Assembly: GCA_938003725.1 (NCBI GenBank)
Contig: CALKXX010000017.1
Span: forward strand, 1 to 43,883
DNA: 43,883 nt
Origin: an uncultured Sphingomonadaceae bacterium
GTDB lineage: Bacteria > Pseudomonadota > Alphaproteobacteria > Sphingomonadales > Sphingomonadaceae
Direction of reading: 5' to 3'
A model generated the notes under the pieces. That model made no database searches. It had not been told where the DNA came from and saw nothing but the letters and a program-made list of their open reading frames with translations. Made by a program: the position numbers and the translations under genes. Positions 32,103 to 42,175 of the stretch are shown here, piece after piece (within the stretch, counting starts at the first letter, position 1; the number at the start of each line of letters is the position of its first letter).

Positions 32103-33442
32103 CGCGCTAATCCCCCGGCCTCAGAATGGAGGCCACCAACCTCACCTTTTTCGATCACCGAATTGACGCAGCAGCGGAAACAATTTCCCCGCGCCTCAAA
32201 ATCCTTGAACTGGTCAAATGAGGCGCAGGCCGGTGATAGCAAAACCACTTCCCCCGGTTTTGCATTGGCTGCTGCGCGTTGCACGGCTGTCAGCATCATC
32301 TCGCAGGAGTCCACCGGCATGTGAGGCTCAAGCAGACTGCCAAACATGGGGCCCGCTTCGCCAATGGTATAGGCTTTAACAATATTGTCGAAAAATGGTG
32401 CACATTCATCAAGATTATCATCTTTGGGCAAGCCGCCCACTATCCAGTGGATTTTGGAATAAGCACCGAGCGCCGGTCCGGTGGAGGCCGCGTTGGTCGC
32501 CTTGCTGTCGTTGACAAATAGTACGCCGTTCGCCTCTGCCATGCGTTCCATACGGTGCGGCAATCCGCGAAAATCCTTCAGCGCTTGATCCAGTTGCGCC
32601 TGACTAATACCCAGGCTGAACGCAGCGGATCCAGCGACAATCGCATTTTGCATATTATGCGGCCCCTGTAGCGATGGCCAATTTTCTTGGCCCTTACCAA
32701 TAGCAGCACTCAGATCAAGCACATCACCGATACGATTTTCTTCGCGCAGATACTCGATCACCAATTGGCTTTTTTCGTCTGTGCCGGAAATAATTGCGGT
32801 TTGGGCTTGCGACATCATATCGAACAATCGCGCTTTCGATGCCGCATAGGCATCAAAACCGTCATAGCGGTCCAAATGGTCTGGCGTGATGTTCAGCAGA
32901 ATACCGATTTCGCAATCCAGGCTGTGCGTCAGGTCAATTTGATAGCTGGACAGTTCAAGAACGTAGATACCGCCATCTGATAAAGGCTCCTGCGCCATGA
33001 TCGGCAGTCCGATATTGCCGCCCATCTGTGAAGGAATACCGGCACTTTCGATGATGTGGTGCAACAGGGCCGTTGTGGTTGATTTGCCATTGGTCCCGGT
33101 GATGCCCACCACTTTATGGCGAGGCAATGAGGCGCGCGCGCGTGCAAATAGTTCTATGTCACCAATGATTGGAACGTTGGCGTCGGCCGCCTTTTGAACA
33201 ATCGGATGTGTATTTAGCGGCACGCCAGGTGAGACGATGATCGCATCATAACCGCTAAGATCGCTATTCATCGGGTCTGCCACAGTCGCGCGGTCGGAAA
33301 CACTGTCGCGCAATTCTTCGCGTGCATCCCATGCCATCAATTCCGCGCCGCTGGCATGTAGTGCATCCAACGTTGCCATACCGGATCTGGCGAGACCCAA
33401 AATGGCATAACGTTTTCCGGAAAAGGCGGGAGAGGTTATCAT
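32099..33442 (-). CDS. murD: UDP-N-acetylmuramoylalanine--D-glutamate ligase
   Basis: [93 protein letters not shown]. Confidence 0.97.
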   Translation of the reverse strand: MITSPAFSGKRYAILGLARSGMATLDALHASGAELMAWDAREELRDSVSDRATVADPMNSDLSGYDAIIVSPGVPLNTHPIVQKAADANVPIIGDIELFARARASLPRHKVVGITGTNGKSTTTALLHHIIESAGIPSQMGGNIGLPIMAQEPLSDGGIYVLELSSYQIDLTHSLDCEIGILLNITPDHLDRYDGFDAYAASKARLFDMMSQAQTAIISGTDEKSQLVIEYLREENRIGDVLDLSAAIGKGQENWPSLQGPHNMQNAIVAGSAAFSLGISQAQLDQALKDFRGLPHRMERMAEANGVLFVNDSKATNAASTGPALGAYSKIHWIVGGLPKDDNLDECAPFFDNIVKAYTIGEAGPMFGSLLEPHMPVDSCEMMLTAVQRAAANAKPGEVVLLSPACASFDQFKDFEARGNCFRCCVNSVIEKGEVGGLHSEAGGLAR

Positions 33443-34509
33443 CTGAGTTTCAGCGTCGCCAATCCAGCAAGTGCAAGCACCAGCGAGATGATCCAGAAGC
33501 GGATCACCACGGTGGACTCGGACCAGCCAAGTTGTTCAAAATGGTGATGAATTGGGGCCATCCGGAACACCCGCTTGCCGGTGCGTTTGAAGAAGAACAC
33601 CTGTACGATCACGGATACAGCCTCCAGCACAAACAGCCCGCCGACGATGGCGAGCACGATTTCATGATGGATTGAAACAGCAATTGCGCCCAAGGCGCCG
33701 CCCAGTGCAAGGCTGCCGGTGTCTCCCATAAACACAGCAGCCGGCGGCGCATTAAACCAGAGAAACGCGAGACAGGAACCAATGATGCACGCACAGAATA
33801 TCGCCAGTTCACCCGCCCCCTTTACAAACGGTATCCCCAGATATTCGGCGAACACAGCATTGCCAGACATATAAACCAGTACCAAAAACGCTGCGCTTGC
33901 GATTACCACAGGCATGGTTGCAAGGCCGTCCAGGCCATCGGTCAAGTTTACCGCGTTACCGGCACCAACCATCACAAACATCGCGAACGGTAGGTAGAAC
34001 CAACCTAAATCAAGCTGTACATCGTTGAAAAACGGAACATAGAGGCTTGTCCCAACTTGCTGAATGATGAGCCATCCGGCAAAACCGGCAACCACAAATT
34101 CCATCAGCAACCTAATCCTGCCCGGAACGCCTTTATGGCTTCCCTTACTCACTTTGTCATAGTCGTCCATGAAGCCAATCGCGCCAAAGCCGAGCGTTAC
34201 AAAGATACAGGCCCAGACAAACATGTTGCTGAGATCCATCCACAACAACAGGGAAATCACCAGTGATGTTAAGATCATGAGACCGCCCATCGTCGGCGTG
34301 CCCGCTTTTTTCAGATGGGTAATTGGGCCATCTTCCCGGATTGGCTGTCCCTTACCTTGCCGCATCCTGAGCATGTTGATGAAGCGCGGACCAATCAGCA
34401 TGCCAATAAACAGCGCTGTCGCGACCGCAGCTCCGGAACGGAAACTCAAATAGCGAATAACGTTTAATATGCCCTCAAATTCTAACCATTGGGCTATCAG
34501 ATAAATCAT
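33439..34509 (-). CDS. mraY: phospho-N-acetylmuramoyl-pentapeptide transferase
   Basis: [89 protein letters not shown]. Confidence 0.98.
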   Translation of the reverse strand: MIYLIAQWLEFEGILNVIRYLSFRSGAAVATALFIGMLIGPRFINMLRMRQGKGQPIREDGPITHLKKAGTPTMGGLMILTSLVISLLLWMDLSNMFVWACIFVTLGFGAIGFMDDYDKVSKGSHKGVPGRIRLLMEFVVAGFAGWLIIQQVGTSLYVPFFNDVQLDLGWFYLPFAMFVMVGAGNAVNLTDGLDGLATMPVVIASAAFLVLVYMSGNAVFAEYLGIPFVKGAGELAIFCACIIGSCLAFLWFNAPPAAVFMGDTGSLALGGALGAIAVSIHHEIVLAIVGGLFVLEAVSVIVQVFFFKRTGKRVFRMAPIHHHFEQLGWSESTVVIRFWIISLVLALAGLATLKLR

Positions 34510-35903
34510 TCATATTCCCCGCTCACCAACGCGGAAACCACGCTCGCAAGTCCCAAATAATTTGACCCCTTAATAAGAAGGATGTCTTCGTCGCTGATAA
34601 TTTTTGCGACCTCGGCCAGCGCTTCCGAAGAGCTGGCCGCATGTGTTATTTTCAAGTCGGAATCAACATCACTCGATAATTTGTCGGCAGTATGTGTCAT
34701 TTCATCGCCGACAAGGATTGCGGACCCTGCGCCGGACGCCAAGATATCCTCTGCAAGGACTTCATGATAATGTTGCGCCTTGTCGCCAAGTTCGCCCATC
34801 GCACCAAGAACCACAATTTTTTGACCGGCGGCGTTTTCGCTCGCAAACTGCGCCAATGTTGCTTTCATCGAAACGGGGTTCGCGTTGTAACTCTCGTCAA
34901 TTACAAGTGCTTGCCCGCCGTTTTTCAGGATGACATCATGTCGCCGACCGCGCCCGTCCAGCCCGTCCAGCTCCGCCAGCGCCAAACCGGCTGATGCCAG
35001 ATCACCGCCAACCGCCTGCACAGCGGCCAATATCGCGAGAGCATTTGAAACCCAGTGACGTCCCGGTGCCGAAATTGTAAAGCACAGGCTTTGATCGCCT
35101 AGCTTTGCCGTTACCAAGGAGCCGCCGCCCTGTGCCGGCACAATGTCCACAGCTCGCACGTCAGCATTTTTGTCAAAGCCGAAACTGACGACCTTATCCG
35201 TATATTTTAACGCCACTTTTTTCAGGCGATCGTGATGCGGACTATCGAACGGGATGATGGCAGTGCCATCTTTGGTCAACCCTTTAAAAATTTCCGATTT
35301 GGCATCGGCAATCTGTTCCACGCTGTCAAAAAATCCAACATGGGCCGGGGCAATTGCCGTGACAATCGCAACGTCTGGGCGCACTAGCTGGGTAAGCTCC
35401 GACAGCTCACCGGGGTGATTCATCCCCATTTCAAATATGCCATATTCGGTTTCAGCCGGCATGCGCGAGAGGCTAAGCGGAACGCCGACATGATTATTAT
35501 AACTTTTTACAGAACGATGCGCCTTGCCCAGTGAACAGCGTTCAAGCGCGGCGAACAGCGCCTCTTTCGTTCCCGTTTTGCCTACCGACCCGGTAACACC
35601 GATGATCTTTGCATTGGTCCGCGCACGTGCGGCAACGGCGAGCCTGTTCAGTGCATCAGTCGTGTCTTGCACCAAAATATGCGGACCTTCCGAAGGCTCA
35701 CTTACAATTGCGCCCGATCCGCCAGCGGCGTAAACCTTATCAAGATAAAGATGGCCGTTGCTCTCTTCACCTTTGAGCGCGAAAAACAGGTCTCCCTTGC
35801 CCACTTCACGGGAATCAAAAGCTACGCCATCGACTTCAAAGTCGGTATTCGCCTGGCCATTGACGGCCTTGGCCAGATCAGAGGCACTCCATAAAGCCAT
35901 CAT
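34506..35903 (-). CDS. murF: UDP-N-acetylmuramoyl-tripeptide--D-alanyl-D-alanine ligase
   Basis: [80 protein letters not shown] 35903 overlaps the murE stop. Confidence 0.96.
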   Translation of the reverse strand: MMALWSASDLAKAVNGQANTDFEVDGVAFDSREVGKGDLFFALKGEESNGHLYLDKVYAAGGSGAIVSEPSEGPHILVQDTTDALNRLAVAARARTNAKIIGVTGSVGKTGTKEALFAALERCSLGKAHRSVKSYNNHVGVPLSLSRMPAETEYGIFEMGMNHPGELSELTQLVRPDVAIVTAIAPAHVGFFDSVEQIADAKSEIFKGLTKDGTAIIPFDSPHHDRLKKVALKYTDKVVSFGFDKNADVRAVDIVPAQGGGSLVTAKLGDQSLCFTISAPGRHWVSNALAILAAVQAVGGDLASAGLALAELDGLDGRGRRHDVILKNGGQALVIDESYNANPVSMKATLAQFASENAAGQKIVVLGAMGELGDKAQHYHEVLAEDILASGAGSAILVGDEMTHTADKLSSDVDSDLKITHAASSSEALAEVAKIISDEDILLIKGSNYLGLASVVSALVSGEYE

Positions 35904-37366
35904 GCTACCTGTTGAGGCGATAGCTCGCCTGCCTGTTTGCCAGCACATTCACGGGCCACTTCGACATCATCAAACGGAATTGTACGATCACCCACAATTT
36001 GACCGGTTTCATGTCCCTTGCCCGCCAGCAATATGATATCATCTGCGCCCGCGATTGTGATCGCATGAGCAATCGCCTCGCGCCGATCTCCAATATTTTG
36101 CGCGCCCACCGCACCGGCCATGATTTCCGCCCGAATTGCTGCAGGGTCTTCTCCGCGCGGATTGTCATCTGTGACGATTGCGATATCCGACAATTCCGAG
36201 GCAACCCTGCCCATGTCAGGACGCTTCCCTTTGTCCCGGTCGCCACCCGCACCAAAAATGGTGATGAGTTTCCCCTTCACATGTGGACGCAGCGCATCGA
36301 TCGCCGCACGCAGGCCGTCAGCCGTATGGGCATAATCGACATAGACGGGTGCACCGATTTTGGTGATCACCGCGCGTTCCAAACGCCCGCGGACCGGTTG
36401 CACACGTTGCAAATGATCAAATATATCTTCCAGTTCGCCACCTGTCGCCAGAAGGACGCCTGCTGCGCAAAGGACGTTCGCTGCTTGATAAGCTCCGATA
36501 AGCGGCAGTGAAACGCGGTGCGTTTTGTCCTCTACCTTGACCATCAAAACCTGACCCAATTGCGTCGGTGTGCGCGACACAAGGCGCAAAGAAGTTCCTT
36601 GTTCACCAACTGTTATCAGGCTCAATCCGCGGTCCTTGGCACGCTGAATAACCTTGCCCGACCATATTTCATCGTCCGCCCAGATCACTGCTGTACCATC
36701 AGGCTCAACGACCTCATCAAACAGCCGCATCTTGGCTTCAAAATAGCTATCCATATCACCATGATAGTCCAGATGATCGCGGCTCAGATTGGTAAAAACG
36801 CCGACCTGCACCGGCAGTCCTTCGGTACGATATTGAGAAAGACCGTGGCTGGATGCCTCAAATATCGCGTGGCTGATACCCTCGCGTGCCAAGCCGGACA
36901 TATTGGAAAGAAACGTCACAATATCCGGCGTCGTTAAACCGGTTTTCACTTGCTCGGCGGCGGTTGTTACGCCCAGCGTCCCAATGGACGCGCTGTTCAA
37001 ACCCGCCATCCGCCATAATTGACGGGTCATTTCAGAGGTAGAGGTTTTGCCATTTGTACCTGTAACAGCAGCAACATATTGCGGCGCAGGTGTAAAATAG
37101 CGCGCAGCCATCAGCGCAAACAGGCGACGAGGCTCCTCATCAGCGATATGAACCGCGCCTTTGACGTCAGCATCCGGCGCAGCAACAACGGCAATTGCGC
37201 CGGCGTTGATAGCGGCCTCAATAAAATCTTCGCCATTAAATTTGGCGCCGCGAAACGCACCGAAAATATTGCCCTCGGCAATTTTCCGATTATCGATGGC
37301 GAAACCGGTGACATGCTTTTCGCGCTCCTCTCCGTTCAATCCGGGGACCAGTGTGCCGAGCTGCAT
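35900..37366 (-). CDS. murE: UDP-N-acetylmuramoyl-L-alanyl-D-glutamate--2,6-diaminopimelate ligase
   Basis: VTGTNGKTSTSEMTRQLWRM, FTNLSRDHLDYHGDMDSYFEAK, YAHTADGLRAAI, TDDNPRGEDPAAI (DNPR meso-DAP motif). Confidence 0.97.
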   Translation of the reverse strand: MQLGTLVPGLNGEEREKHVTGFAIDNRKIAEGNIFGAFRGAKFNGEDFIEAAINAGAIAVVAAPDADVKGAVHIADEEPRRLFALMAARYFTPAPQYVAAVTGTNGKTSTSEMTRQLWRMAGLNSASIGTLGVTTAAEQVKTGLTTPDIVTFLSNMSGLAREGISHAIFEASSHGLSQYRTEGLPVQVGVFTNLSRDHLDYHGDMDSYFEAKMRLFDEVVEPDGTAVIWADDEIWSGKVIQRAKDRGLSLITVGEQGTSLRLVSRTPTQLGQVLMVKVEDKTHRVSLPLIGAYQAANVLCAAGVLLATGGELEDIFDHLQRVQPVRGRLERAVITKIGAPVYVDYAHTADGLRAAIDALRPHVKGKLITIFGAGGDRDKGKRPDMGRVASELSDIAIVTDDNPRGEDPAAIRAEIMAGAVGAQNIGDRREAIAHAITIAGADDIILLAGKGHETGQIVGDRTIPFDDVEVARECAGKQAGELSPQQVA

Positions 37367-37369
37367 CCC

Positions 37370-39058
37370 CTATTCCTTCGGCTTCCAGAGCAGAGGTGTC
37401 AGCTCCGATACATCAACATCACGGTGCTCGTCGGGAACAACTCCCAGCATAGGGCCAACGCGGGGCACAACCTTGCGCACGATCGGTGCTGCGGTCCAAC
37501 CAGCCGTACGTTGAAATCCTGTCTCTGCGCGCCCTTTTGGCTCATCCAGCATGGCGATCACTACATAGCGCGGGCTGTCCATCGGGAATGCCGCAGCAAA
37601 GGTGGAGACAAGTGATGTCTTGTTATACCCGCCAGCCGCTGGCTTTTCAGCTGACCCGGTTTTTCCCCCGATACGGTATCCCGGTGCGTCGGCTTTTCGG
37701 CCTGTTCCGCTCGATACGATCATGCGCAGCAATTGCCGCATACGGGCGCTAGTTGCGGCCTTGAATACCCGTCGCCCTTTCGGCTCTTTACCGGGCTCAA
37801 CTTTCAGCAATGTCGCCGGCCGCCAAATACCGCCATTGACCAAAGCCGAATAGGCACTCGCCAAATGTAGGGGAGTGACGGCAATACCATGCCCATAGGC
37901 CACGGTCATATTCGTAACCCGGCCCCAGCTTTTCGGCCATATAGGGTGCCCGCGTTCCACCAGTTCAATATGCGGACGTTCGTCAAAACCAAGACTACGG
38001 ATCATTTGCTCCATGCCGGCCTTGCCAAGATTATCAGCCAAGCGAGCCGTGACGATATTCGAGCTATGTACCAGTGTTTCCGGCACATTCAAATAGCGCC
38101 CTTGACTATGATCATCCTTGATCGTGAAACCGGCGACCTTGATCGGCTCCATCGCATTATAGCGGACCGCAAGATCAGTCACCGTCCCGGCATCAAGCGC
38201 GGCAGCGACAGTAAGCGGCTTGAATGTTGAGCCCAGCTCAAACACGCTTTGCGTCACTTCGTTCGTTTGATGCTTCATCATTTCCTTACGGATTTTATTC
38301 GGGTCAAATACAGGCAGCGATGCCAACGCCATCACTTCACCCGATTCAACGTCCAATATGATGCCCGCGGCTCCCCGCGCATCGTTGACCGTCATTGCCG
38401 TCAGCAATTCACTTTCCAAAGCCGCTTGTACCCGGCTGTCGATAGAAAGCACTGCTGGCGCACTACGCTTGAACTCATCCTGAAGCTGCTCATTGAGCAC
38501 CCGCTCCATGCCCATCACACCCTCACCATCGGAATTGACATAGCCCAAGACATGGGCCGCCAAATCACGTTGCGGGTAAAGCCGCTCATTTTCGCGAGGA
38601 AACTCAATGCCTATTTCACCTAGTGCGTGAATTTTCCGGACATCGCTCGGCAATGCGCGGCGGCGCAAATAGGTCGCGCGCGACCCGCTCAACTTTTCAA
38701 AAAATTCCTGTTGGCTGGTATCGGGGAAAACTGCGGACAATTGACGCGATAGAAGCTCTTTGTCTCCCAGCACCCGTGCCGGCACGACACGGATTGCATA
38801 GCCCCGCATTGTCCGCGCAAGCGGCACGCCATTGCGATCCACAATATCTCCCCGCGCAGGAACAAAGATAGGGCTCGACGCGCGAACCGGTTTTGCATCT
38901 TCCAATATGCTGAGACTGATAAGACGACCGCCGATCACCGCAAAAGACGCCGCAAACACAAGCAACAGCATCATCAACCGAAAATGTGCGCTGGCGACTA
39001 TTTCCTTGTGCTTACCGGTAAACTGCACTTTTCTGCTGCTTGCCAGTAGGGTTGTCAT
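37370..39058 (-). CDS. ftsI: division-specific peptidoglycan transpeptidase FtsI (PBP3)
   Basis: N-terminal TM; VFELGSTFKPLTVAAALDAG (SxxK), SSNIVTARLAD (SxN), GKTGSAEKPAAGGYN (KTG). Confidence 0.97.
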   Translation of the reverse strand: MTTLLASSRKVQFTGKHKEIVASAHFRLMMLLLVFAASFAVIGGRLISLSILEDAKPVRASSPIFVPARGDIVDRNGVPLARTMRGYAIRVVPARVLGDKELLSRQLSAVFPDTSQQEFFEKLSGSRATYLRRRALPSDVRKIHALGEIGIEFPRENERLYPQRDLAAHVLGYVNSDGEGVMGMERVLNEQLQDEFKRSAPAVLSIDSRVQAALESELLTAMTVNDARGAAGIILDVESGEVMALASLPVFDPNKIRKEMMKHQTNEVTQSVFELGSTFKPLTVAAALDAGTVTDLAVRYNAMEPIKVAGFTIKDDHSQGRYLNVPETLVHSSNIVTARLADNLGKAGMEQMIRSLGFDERPHIELVERGHPIWPKSWGRVTNMTVAYGHGIAVTPLHLASAYSALVNGGIWRPATLLKVEPGKEPKGRRVFKAATSARMRQLLRMIVSSGTGRKADAPGYRIGGKTGSAEKPAAGGYNKTSLVSTFAAAFPMDSPRYVVIAMLDEPKGRAETGFQRTAGWTAAPIVRKVVPRVGPMLGVVPDEHRDVDVSELTPLLWKPKE

Positions 39059-39669
39059 TGGGCGCTACCCCCGGACTTGTCACTAGCATCTTCTTTCTGG
39101 GCCAAACGCTTCAGATCTTGGACAACACCATCATCCAGCAACTTGTCTTCCATATCGGCGACCCGAGCGGTCCGTGTCTCGCGCAATTCCTGTCCGGTAG
39201 GCTCTTCATCGGAAACCGGGGTACCACCGTCTGAAACAATCAATGGCGATGCGCTGCCGTCAGCTCGCCGCGACTTGGTATCTGCCGAAGCAAATACCGA
39301 GCCTATGATGCCGGCTGGCTTTACATCTGTCATACTGCTGATAACGGCGACCTTGACCGGCTTGCGCAGATTATCACCACCCAGATTGGCTAGTGCGCGC
39401 TCACCGTCCAGATATTGCGATGCCTTTGGCGAAACATACCCGTATTCCAGCTTGTTCCAATTTTCGAGCTGCCGCAAATTGGCGCGCGCGCTAAATTCTG
39501 TTTCCAGATAGCGTATCTCTTTTTTTACTGACACGATTTTCTGATCTGTACGCGTCAGGTCGCTACGCAATGTGGCGACACTCAGTGACAAAGGATAAAG
39601 CAGGATAGCGACGAGGAAAACAAGTGCAAGCCACCCAATACCTTCCAAGCGTTTAACTGCGAGCTTCAT
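39055..39669 (-). CDS. ftsL: FtsL-like cell division protein with long C-terminal extension
   Basis: Position between rsmH and ftsI; N-terminal TM GWLALVFLVAILLYPLSLSVATLRSDLTRTDQKIVSVKKEIRYLETEF (TM plus coiled coil). ATG 39669 overlaps the rsmH stop. Confidence 0.8.
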   Translation of the reverse strand: MKLAVKRLEGIGWLALVFLVAILLYPLSLSVATLRSDLTRTDQKIVSVKKEIRYLETEFSARANLRQLENWNKLEYGYVSPKASQYLDGERALANLGGDNLRKPVKVAVISSMTDVKPAGIIGSVFASADTKSRRADGSASPLIVSDGGTPVSDEEPTGQELRETRTARVADMEDKLLDDGVVQDLKRLAQKEDASDKSGGSAQ

Positions 39670-40604
39670 TGCAATACTCCCGCTGCCCAAGCCGGGGCAG
39701 CCGATCGAACCGCAGAACGTAAGGTGGCGGAGCGGGCTCGGGGATTAGAGACCTGCTCCGCCTTAGCCGGGCGCACCGCTTTGGCTGGTTTTTGAAAACT
39801 GGGTGCTGTCCGGATCTCGGAAACTTGTGGAATATGGCGCGAACCGCTGGACTTTTGCCCGCTACGGTCGCGTAGGAAATTTTTGACGATACGGTCTTCA
39901 AGACTGTGAAAAGTAACAACCGCTAGTCGGCCGCCGGGTTTGAGCAGACGCTCGGCAGCAGCAAGACCATCTTCCAATTCGCCAAGCTCACGGTTGATAT
40001 GAATGCGGATAGCTTGAAACGTCCGGGTTGCCGGGTCTTTCTTGTCGCCAGGTTTTTGCCCGACGGCTTTGCGAACCACCTTCGCAAGCTCGGATGTGCG
40101 GGTCAAAGGCCGAGCATTCACGATCGCCCTGGCAATTTTGCGCGAACGGCGCTCCTCGCCATAGCGGAATATCACATTGGCTATGTCTTCTTCTTCGGCT
40201 TCGTTGACGAAATCAGCCGCGCTCATTCCATTTTGCGCCATGCGCATATCGAGGGGCCCGTCTTTTTGGAACGAGAAACCACGCTCGGCCTGATCCAACT
40301 GCATGGAGGATACACCGATATCCAGTGTCACCCCTTGTATATCTTCACCCTCCAACACGTCAGCCATGCGGGAATAAACATCATGATAAATCGCCAACCG
40401 GCCGTCAGAATTTGCCACCATTTGTTGCGCGGCGGAAATCGCATCAGGGTCTTGATCAAAACCATGCACCTTTGCGCCCGCCGACATCATGGCACGACTA
40501 TATCCGCCCGCACCGAGGGTACCGTCGACATGACTTTCACCCGGAACGATGGCAAGCGCTTCAATGACTTCATCAAGCAATACTGGTGTGTGCGGCGATG
40601 TCAT
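39666..40604 (-). CDS. rsmH: 16S rRNA (cytosine-1402-N4)-methyltransferase
   Basis: HTPVLLDEVIEAL, VDGTLGAGGYSRAMM, LDIGVSSMQLDQAERGFSFQKDGPLDMRM, AIRIHINRELGELEDGL, VTFHSLEDRIVKNF. Confidence 0.98.
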   Translation of the reverse strand: MTSPHTPVLLDEVIEALAIVPGESHVDGTLGAGGYSRAMMSAGAKVHGFDQDPDAISAAQQMVANSDGRLAIYHDVYSRMADVLEGEDIQGVTLDIGVSSMQLDQAERGFSFQKDGPLDMRMAQNGMSAADFVNEAEEEDIANVIFRYGEERRSRKIARAIVNARPLTRTSELAKVVRKAVGQKPGDKKDPATRTFQAIRIHINRELGELEDGLAAAERLLKPGGRLAVVTFHSLEDRIVKNFLRDRSGQKSSGSRHIPQVSEIRTAPSFQKPAKAVRPAKAEQVSNPRARSATLRSAVRSAAPAWAAGVLQ

Positions 40605-41095
40605 TTTTTCTTCGCCATCTTGTTAATTTCAAACTCTACAATGCGCTTGTCGACAGGAACATCGTGCGTGGTCTCCAGCAAAGTCTGTGGATCCCAAAGA
40701 CAGAAATCAACGCCGGTACCGAGGCAATAGACATGATCTTTGAACCCCGCGACCGCCTCTAGTTCCGGAGGAAGCTGAAAACGTCCGCTGGCGTCAAAGC
40801 CGGTATCCTTGAGTGAGGAAAAACGCCGAGCCCCTTCGGCCTTGCGATCAAACTTGTCGCCCCGCGCGACTGCAGCTTCCCATTCTGCCTGAATTTCTGT
40901 CAGCATATCTGCCTTCCGGCTTAAACCGCAAGCGACCAGACAATCCCATTGTTCGTGCAATCCAACACAGACGGTCCGGCCATCGCTGCTGACGATCAGG
41001 TCTTTGCGCAGGAATGCTGGAATCGCCAACCGACCTTTATCGTCAATCGCCGATATCGCAGATCCAGAATATGCAAACGCACCAGTCAAAGCCAC
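40601..41095 (-). CDS. mraZ: transcriptional regulator MraZ
   Basis: First gene of dcw cluster; IDDKGRLAIPAFLRKDL and DASGRFQLPPEL repeats. GTG start preceded by GAGGG. Confidence 0.95.
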   Translation of the reverse strand: MALTGAFAYSGSAISAIDDKGRLAIPAFLRKDLIVSSDGRTVCVGLHEQWDCLVACGLSRKADMLTEIQAEWEAAVARGDKFDRKAEGARRFSSLKDTGFDASGRFQLPPELEAVAGFKDHVYCLGTGVDFCLWDPQTLLETTHDVPVDKRIVEFEINKMAKKK

Positions 41096-41204
41096 TATCC
41101 CTCACCCGAACCTCAGGTTCCCTCGGGCACAAAGCTCCCCCGGCGGAAGAAGCGCATGTTTTGCCGCTTCCGAAAAATATGATTCCGGACAGGAATTTTA
41201 CCCC

Positions 41205-41233
41205 GATAAGCTGAAATGGTTAACAGGGGTCAA
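41205..41233 (-). promoter_or_regulatory. candidate mraZ promoter
   Basis: Minus strand TTGACC (41233-41228), 17-nt spacer, CTTATC (41210-41205). Confidence 0.5.
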
Positions 41234-41270
41234 GCTGGGATGGAAGGGGATATTACGGGATTTTACGGGG
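41226..41270. promoter_or_regulatory. candidate MraZ operator: five GGGN boxes with 10-bp period
   Basis: Plus strand ggggt-caagc-tggga-tggaa-gggga-tatta-cggga-tttta-cgggg: 5-nt boxes separated by 5-nt spacers. Confidence 0.7.
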
Positions 41271-41387
41271 TTGAAACATTAACCCTTTGAAATAGTTGAA
41301 TTATAATTTTAACCTTTTGAGCTTTCTACCTAATATTGAGGAACTTAGCCGGACTTTTGCTGCGTATCTATCGTGTTTTCGGAAGAC

Positions 41388-42140
41388 CTAACCACCTTCC
41401 TCCGTCAAATCCTTGACCATTTGATCGACCATCAACATGGCTTGGCTGCGTTTTTCGGTCTGCCAGAGCGGGTCCGTCGTCCACATAGCCTCGTGCAAGA
41501 AATCCGCATCGGCGATCAATAATGCACGCCCAAGCCCTACTTCACAATCCGCCAGAATATTGCCACTACTAAACCGGCAATCCGCGCTAGCCGCAGATCG
41601 TTTGGTCAGGGGTTCAAACGCGCCCACACCGGCAGTTGCGATTTTCAGGTCGCCAAAATCAAGTTCGACGAAGGCGCGTTGCAAATCATCAAGCGTCACA
41701 AGTTCCAGCCCCCAATGTTTCAAGAGCGGGGAAAGCAGCCCAGAGATCAGCGGACGCCGATTGTCGCCCAAGGGCAAATCACTATGCCATATCAACATAG
41801 GATCCGTCATGATGATCGCCCGGCCGCCGCGCCGTATCCATTGGTCCAGATCATCTAGGTCAGCTGGCGCCATCGCCGGTGGCTGCGCCAATATCACAAT
41901 ATCTGTTTGCGATTTTTGCAACAGTTCAAAACTGTCCACCGGTTCGATATGATATCGCTTCTGCCAATAACCATAAATGGGATAAGGCTGAGTATCTTGT
42001 GCCAATATGTCGTTCAACGATGCACCCTCCCCCCAGACGATGGGCAGGCTGGTCATCAGTTGAATTTTGAGCTTCTCGGTATTTTCATCAGCGGCCTGGG
42101 CGCTATCCAGTTGTCGAAACAGCAAAACGCCGGCCAGCAT
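41388..42140 (-). CDS. uncharacterised protein resembling GldG/DUF4350-type extracytoplasmic proteins
   Basis: TDIVILAQPPAMAPADLDDLDQWIRRGGRAIIMTDPML and LGRALLIADADFLHEAMW; in-frame hydrophobic codons upstream of the ATG (LKLGLRLATIAAVMLAGVLLF) suggest an N-terminal TM and a possible alternative start. Confidence 0.6.
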   Translation of the reverse strand: MLAGVLLFRQLDSAQAADENTEKLKIQLMTSLPIVWGEGASLNDILAQDTQPYPIYGYWQKRYHIEPVDSFELLQKSQTDIVILAQPPAMAPADLDDLDQWIRRGGRAIIMTDPMLIWHSDLPLGDNRRPLISGLLSPLLKHWGLELVTLDDLQRAFVELDFGDLKIATAGVGAFEPLTKRSAASADCRFSSGNILADCEVGLGRALLIADADFLHEAMWTTDPLWQTEKRSQAMLMVDQMVKDLTEEGG

Positions 42141-42175
42141 GACGGCCGCGATCGTCGCTAGTCTTAGACCGAGCT

